Shown: positions 6,233 through 8,124 of the stretch, one piece after another
Layout of the letters: each line of letters starts with the position of its first letter
Position numbering within the stretch: position 1 is the first letter of the stretch
NCBI GenBank assembly: GCA_031283905.1
Contig: JAITAW010000071.1
Coordinates: forward strand, 1 to 8,124
Length of the DNA: 8,124 bases
Source: Treponema sp.
GTDB taxonomy: Bacteria > Spirochaetota > Spirochaetia > Treponematales > Breznakiellaceae
Direction: 5' to 3'
Position numbers and translations under genes: made by a program
Notes under the pieces: model-generated
What the model was told of the DNA's origin: nothing
Seen by the model: the letters and a program-made list of their open reading frames with translations, nothing else
The model's database searches: none

Positions 6233-6274
6233 GACGTTAAACTCAGCGATAATTATTATTGGCATTGAGAGGGG

Positions 6275-6303
6275 TTGACATTGTTATGGATAGTGGGTAT
6301 ACT
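6275..6303 (+). promoter_or_regulatory. Near-consensus sigma-70 promoter upstream of the hydrogenase gene
   Basis: TTGACA (6275-6280, perfect -35) and TATACT (6298-6303, five of six -10 positions) are separated by exactly 17 bp. A start near 6310 gives a leader of about 270 nt before the hydrogenase ATG at 6579. It is the strongest promoter seen in the window. Confidence 0.8.
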
Positions 6304-6371
6304 AACCAGCGTAACATTAAATGTTTCACCGGAAACGTTGTTTCCATATCGTAGACATCCGAGCGTAAAAA

Positions 6372-6377
6372 GAGGAG
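6372..6377 (+). promoter_or_regulatory. Ribosome binding site of the C-tract leader ORF
   Basis: GAGGAG lies 8 nt before the ATG at 6386. It matches the anti-Shine-Dalgarno well and supports real translation of the small ORF downstream of the 6275 promoter. Confidence 0.55.
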
Positions 6378-6385
6378 CGATAATC

Positions 6386-6553
6386 ATGCTGGTACTACCT
6401 GTGTTGCAGAATACCCCCCCCCCCCCCCGTTCCTGTACAAGAGATAAAATATTTCACTCTCCTTTACCAGGACGTTGCCGGCGGCAGCTTGAATCCTTTC
6501 GATACGCCCGCCTAAAGCTCATGGCGGCGCTACGACAACCTCTGCACGAATAA
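6386..6553 (+). CDS. Small leader ORF with a 15-C tract (candidate phase-variable)
   Basis: The frame starts at ATG 6386 with a good ribosome site and reads MLVLPVLQNT, then four Pro codons made by the C run, then RSCTRDKIFHSPLPG and onward to a TAA at 6551-6553, 55 residues in all. Changing the C run changes the ending. Fourteen C gives VPVQEIKYFTLLYQDVAGG and a stop at 6513-6515, the most protein-like of the three. Sixteen C gives PFLYKR and an immediate stop. With fifteen C, translation ends 25 nt before the hydrogenase ATG, just ahead of its ribosome site, so coupling is possible. The peptide matches nothing I recognise, and the present frame may be the out-of-phase state. It could also be untranslated leader. 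Confidence 0.4.
   Translation: MLVLPVLQNTPPPPRSCTRDKIFHSPLPGRCRRQLESFRYARLKLMAALRQPLHE
6414..6428 (+). repeat. Homopolymer tract of 15 C
   Basis: Fifteen uninterrupted C residues are preceded by AATA and followed by GTTCC. Tracts of this length are prone to slipped-strand mispairing, and poly-G/C tracts are known to modulate genes in Treponema pallidum. It lies in the leader, about 150 nt upstream of the hydrogenase start and inside a small ORF. The exact length may be a sequencing or assembly consensus. Confidence 0.95.
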
Positions 6554-6566
6554 AGAAGAAAGTTTA

Positions 6567-6572
6567 AAGGAG
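6567..6572 (+). promoter_or_regulatory. Ribosome binding site of the hydrogenase-like gene
   Basis: AAGGAG is spaced 6 nt from the ATG at 6579. It fixes the start, although the same frame is open for about 20 codons upstream. Confidence 0.8.
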
Positions 6573-6578
6573 AAAGTT

Positions 6579-8124
6579 ATGGAAAAAAAAGTCTTGCGTC
6601 CAATTATTAAAGTAGTAGAAGAGAAGTGCATCAATTGCCACCGCTGCATTATGGTATGCCCGGTTAAAATGTGCAATAACGGGGCCGGAGATATAATAGA
6701 CCATCATGCGGATTTATGCATCGGCTGCGGCGAGTGCATAAGCGCCTGCACCCACGGCGCGCGCATCGGCATTGACGATTTCGATCTTTTCATGGAGGAC
6801 CTGAAAAAAGGCGGAAATATCATCGCCATTGTGGCCCCGGCTATCGTCGCGAGTTTTGAGGAGGACTACCTGAGGGTGAACGGATTCCTGAGGTCTTTGG
6901 GAGTTAAAGCCGTATTTGACGTGAGTTTCGGCGCGGAGCTTACGATTAAGTCATACCTCGACCACATGAAATCCGCAAATCCCCCTTTGGTCATAGCCCA
7001 GCCCTGCCCTACCCTCGTGTCTTTCATCGAAATGTACTGCCCCGATCTGATCCCCTACCTTGCGCCTGCGGACAGCCCCATGCTCCACACCATGAAAATG
7101 ATCAAACGCTTCTATCCCCAGTATAAGAATCATCGGATCGCGGCCATAAGTCCGTGCTATTCCAAACGCCGGGAATTTGACGCGGTCGGCATCGGCGATT
7201 ACAACATAACGTTCCGGTCAATGCAGCGCTGTCTTGACGAATCCGGCAAGAGCGTCCGCGCCTATCCCGCCGTGGAGTACGACAATCCTCCGGCTGAACG
7301 GGCCGTGGTGTTTTCCAGCCCCGGCGGGCTTATGCGTACCCTGCAACGCTACGACAACGAGGTTACCGGGTATACCCGCAAGATCGAAGGTCCCCATGAG
7401 GTGTACCGCTACCTTGCGTATCTTGGGGATTCCTTAAAACAGAGCAGAGCGCCGGTTTACAAGCTCATCGACTGCCTCAACTGCTCAATGGGCTGCAACG
7501 GCGGTCCCGGAACCTTGAATCATAACAAGCATTTTGACGATGTGGAATATTTCGTGGAACAGCGGCAAAACGAGATGCGGAAAAAATACCGTCCCGTTAC
7601 CTTGATGCAAAAACTTTTCAGCCGGGGCAAGCTGGAAAAAACGCTTAACACGTATTGGGAGGCGGGCTTGTACCGGCGCTCCTATACGGACCGGTCAAGG
7701 ATATTTAAAGAGAAAATAAAGTCTCCAAGCAAAGAGACGCTTGAAGCCATGTTTAAAACCATGCATAAAGAGGATATAGCCGAGCGTCTCAACTGCGGGG
7801 CGTGCGGGTATACGAGTTGCGAACAGATGGCGGTCGCCATCATCAACGGCCTTAACAAGCTTGGTAATTGCCGGCATTATCAAGAGATTGAAAAAGAACT
7901 GCGCGCCAATGAAAGAACCGCGCAGATGACCATGCAGGTCTACGAGCGTACCCTTGAAGAGATGCATAAAAACAAAAACGGTATCGAAGCCTTGTCCGGC
8001 CAGATCAACGAAACCGCGGATTATGTGTCGCGCTCATCCCAAGTCATAGCGCGGATGGTGGAAAACATCCGGTCTATCAGTGTGAATCTGGATCACAACG
8101 CCGAAACCGTACTGAAGTTGAACG
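6579..8124 (+). CDS. Sensory [FeFe]-hydrogenase-like protein fused to an MCP signalling domain, 3' end outside window
   Basis: 515 codons are visible. Two [4Fe-4S] ferredoxin motifs come first: Cys17/20/23/27 (CINCHRCIMVCP) and Cys47/50/53/57. The H-cluster domain spans about 80-330. Motif L1 is AQPCPTL (Cys143), L2 is SPCYSKRRE (Cys193, Lys196), and L3 is DCLNCSMGCNGGPG (Cys302, Cys306). The four cubane ligands are kept, but the usual proton-relay Cys before Cys143 is Pro, and the two Met of L2 and L3 are Ser and Leu. Next is a CxxCxxxxC iron-sulfur domain (Cys406/409/414/431, NCGACGYTSCEQMA). From about 450 a helical region begins (SSQVIARMVENIRSISVNL) that looks like an MCP signalling domain. 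These traits match the sensory, not catalytic, [FeFe] group (group C in current schemes). There is no membrane segment, so it is cytosolic. Likely role: sensing H2 or redox state and signalling through CheA/CheW; this role is inferred. Confidence 0.9.
   Translation, partial: MEKKVLRPIIKVVEEKCINCHRCIMVCPVKMCNNGAGDIIDHHADLCIGCGECISACTHGARIGIDDFDLFMEDLKKGGNIIAIVAPAIVASFEEDYLRVNGFLRSLGVKAVFDVSFGAELTIKSYLDHMKSANPPLVIAQPCPTLVSFIEMYCPDLIPYLAPADSPMLHTMKMIKRFYPQYKNHRIAAISPCYSKRREFDAVGIGDYNITFRSMQRCLDESGKSVRAYPAVEYDNPPAERAVVFSSPGGLMRTLQRYDNEVTGYTRKIEGPHEVYRYLAYLGDSLKQSRAPVYKLIDCLNCSMGCNGGPGTLNHNKHFDDVEYFVEQRQNEMRKKYRPVTLMQKLFSRGKLEKTLNTYWEAGLYRRSYTDRSRIFKEKIKSPSKETLEAMFKTMHKEDIAERLNCGACGYTSCEQMAVAIINGLNKLGNCRHYQEIEKELRANERTAQMTMQVYERTLEEMHKNKNGIEALSGQINETADYVSRSSQVIARMVENIRSISVNLDHNAETVLKLN

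Larger units (their letters stand above)
6134..6268 (+). pseudogene. Small coding-like tail, possibly a tnpB 3' end
   Basis: A plus-strand frame open from upstream has its last ATG-started part at 6134 (MYLPIRQERMGRLGRGD), then PLNPCKKNEIPVERRDVKL, ending WH and TGA at 6266-6268. There is no ribosome site, so it looks like the end of a larger lost gene. A Cys followed by an 'EIPVE'-like stretch near the end, together with a GC-rich hairpin overlapping the 3' end, loosely resembles TnpB C-terminal tails overlapping the omega-RNA scaffold of IS200/IS605 elements. This is weak evidence; it may be an unrelated hypothetical. Confidence 0.25.

Noticed and set aside
6275..6385. TTG start that would extend the C-tract ORF upstream by 37 codons
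   Set aside because: The TTG lies within the perfect -35 box of the promoter, so it would not be transcribed. ATG 6386 has a good ribosome site.
6951..7133. Minus-strand open frame within the hydrogenase gene
   Set aside because: Shadow of the plus-strand hydrogenase frame. The same applies to the frames at 7234-7437 and 7695-7967.

Overview
The window looks like chromosomal DNA of a Treponema-type spirochaete, probably an anaerobic gut strain. This is inferred from gene content: a soluble PAS/HisKA/REC/Hpt hybrid kinase next to a FIST-domain protein, and an iron-only hydrogenase module fused to a chemotaxis-receptor signalling helix. A BspA-like 'WGDGT' fragment fits the same picture. No rRNA, tRNA or housekeeping gene is present to fix the taxon. 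Base composition is near 50% GC, except for a visibly AT-rich patch at about 5700-6130.

Left arm (1-3842, minus strand): a two-gene signalling operon. A promoter with an extended -10 (3814-3842) lies almost on top of the start of a FIST-domain protein (2619-3803). After a short gap comes a cytosolic hybrid histidine kinase (2549 running off the left edge), with the order coiled coil, PAS, HisKA, HATPase, REC, Hpt, REC. The FIST protein is probably the ligand-sensing input for the kinase.

Middle (3843-6270): a graveyard of mobile elements and broken genes. It holds an unrecognised coding-like remnant and an IS4-type transposase N-terminal half on the plus strand. That fragment abuts a decayed IS5-type element (4601-5256, perfect 14-bp terminal inverted repeats, TA duplication). 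Next come a Tn5/IS50-type transposase core on the minus strand, then an AT-rich patch with a possible surface-protein fragment, and a small coding-like tail with hairpins that may be an old IS200/IS605 right end. Short perfect palindromes sit inside the dead transposase.

Right arm (6275-8124, plus strand): a near-consensus sigma-70 promoter drives a leader of about 270 nt. The leader carries a small ORF with a good ribosome site and a run of 15 C inside its coding sequence. It is followed by a well-formed ribosome site and the start of a sensory [FeFe]-hydrogenase-like protein. That protein has a 2x[4Fe-4S] ferredoxin domain, an H-cluster domain with the four cubane cysteines but altered surrounding residues, a second CxxCxxxxC iron-sulfur domain, and the beginning of an MCP signalling domain.

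The most interesting point is the promoter, C-tract ORF and hydrogen-sensor arrangement. It could let slipped-strand changes in tract length tune or switch expression of a putative H2-responsive chemotaxis or signalling protein.
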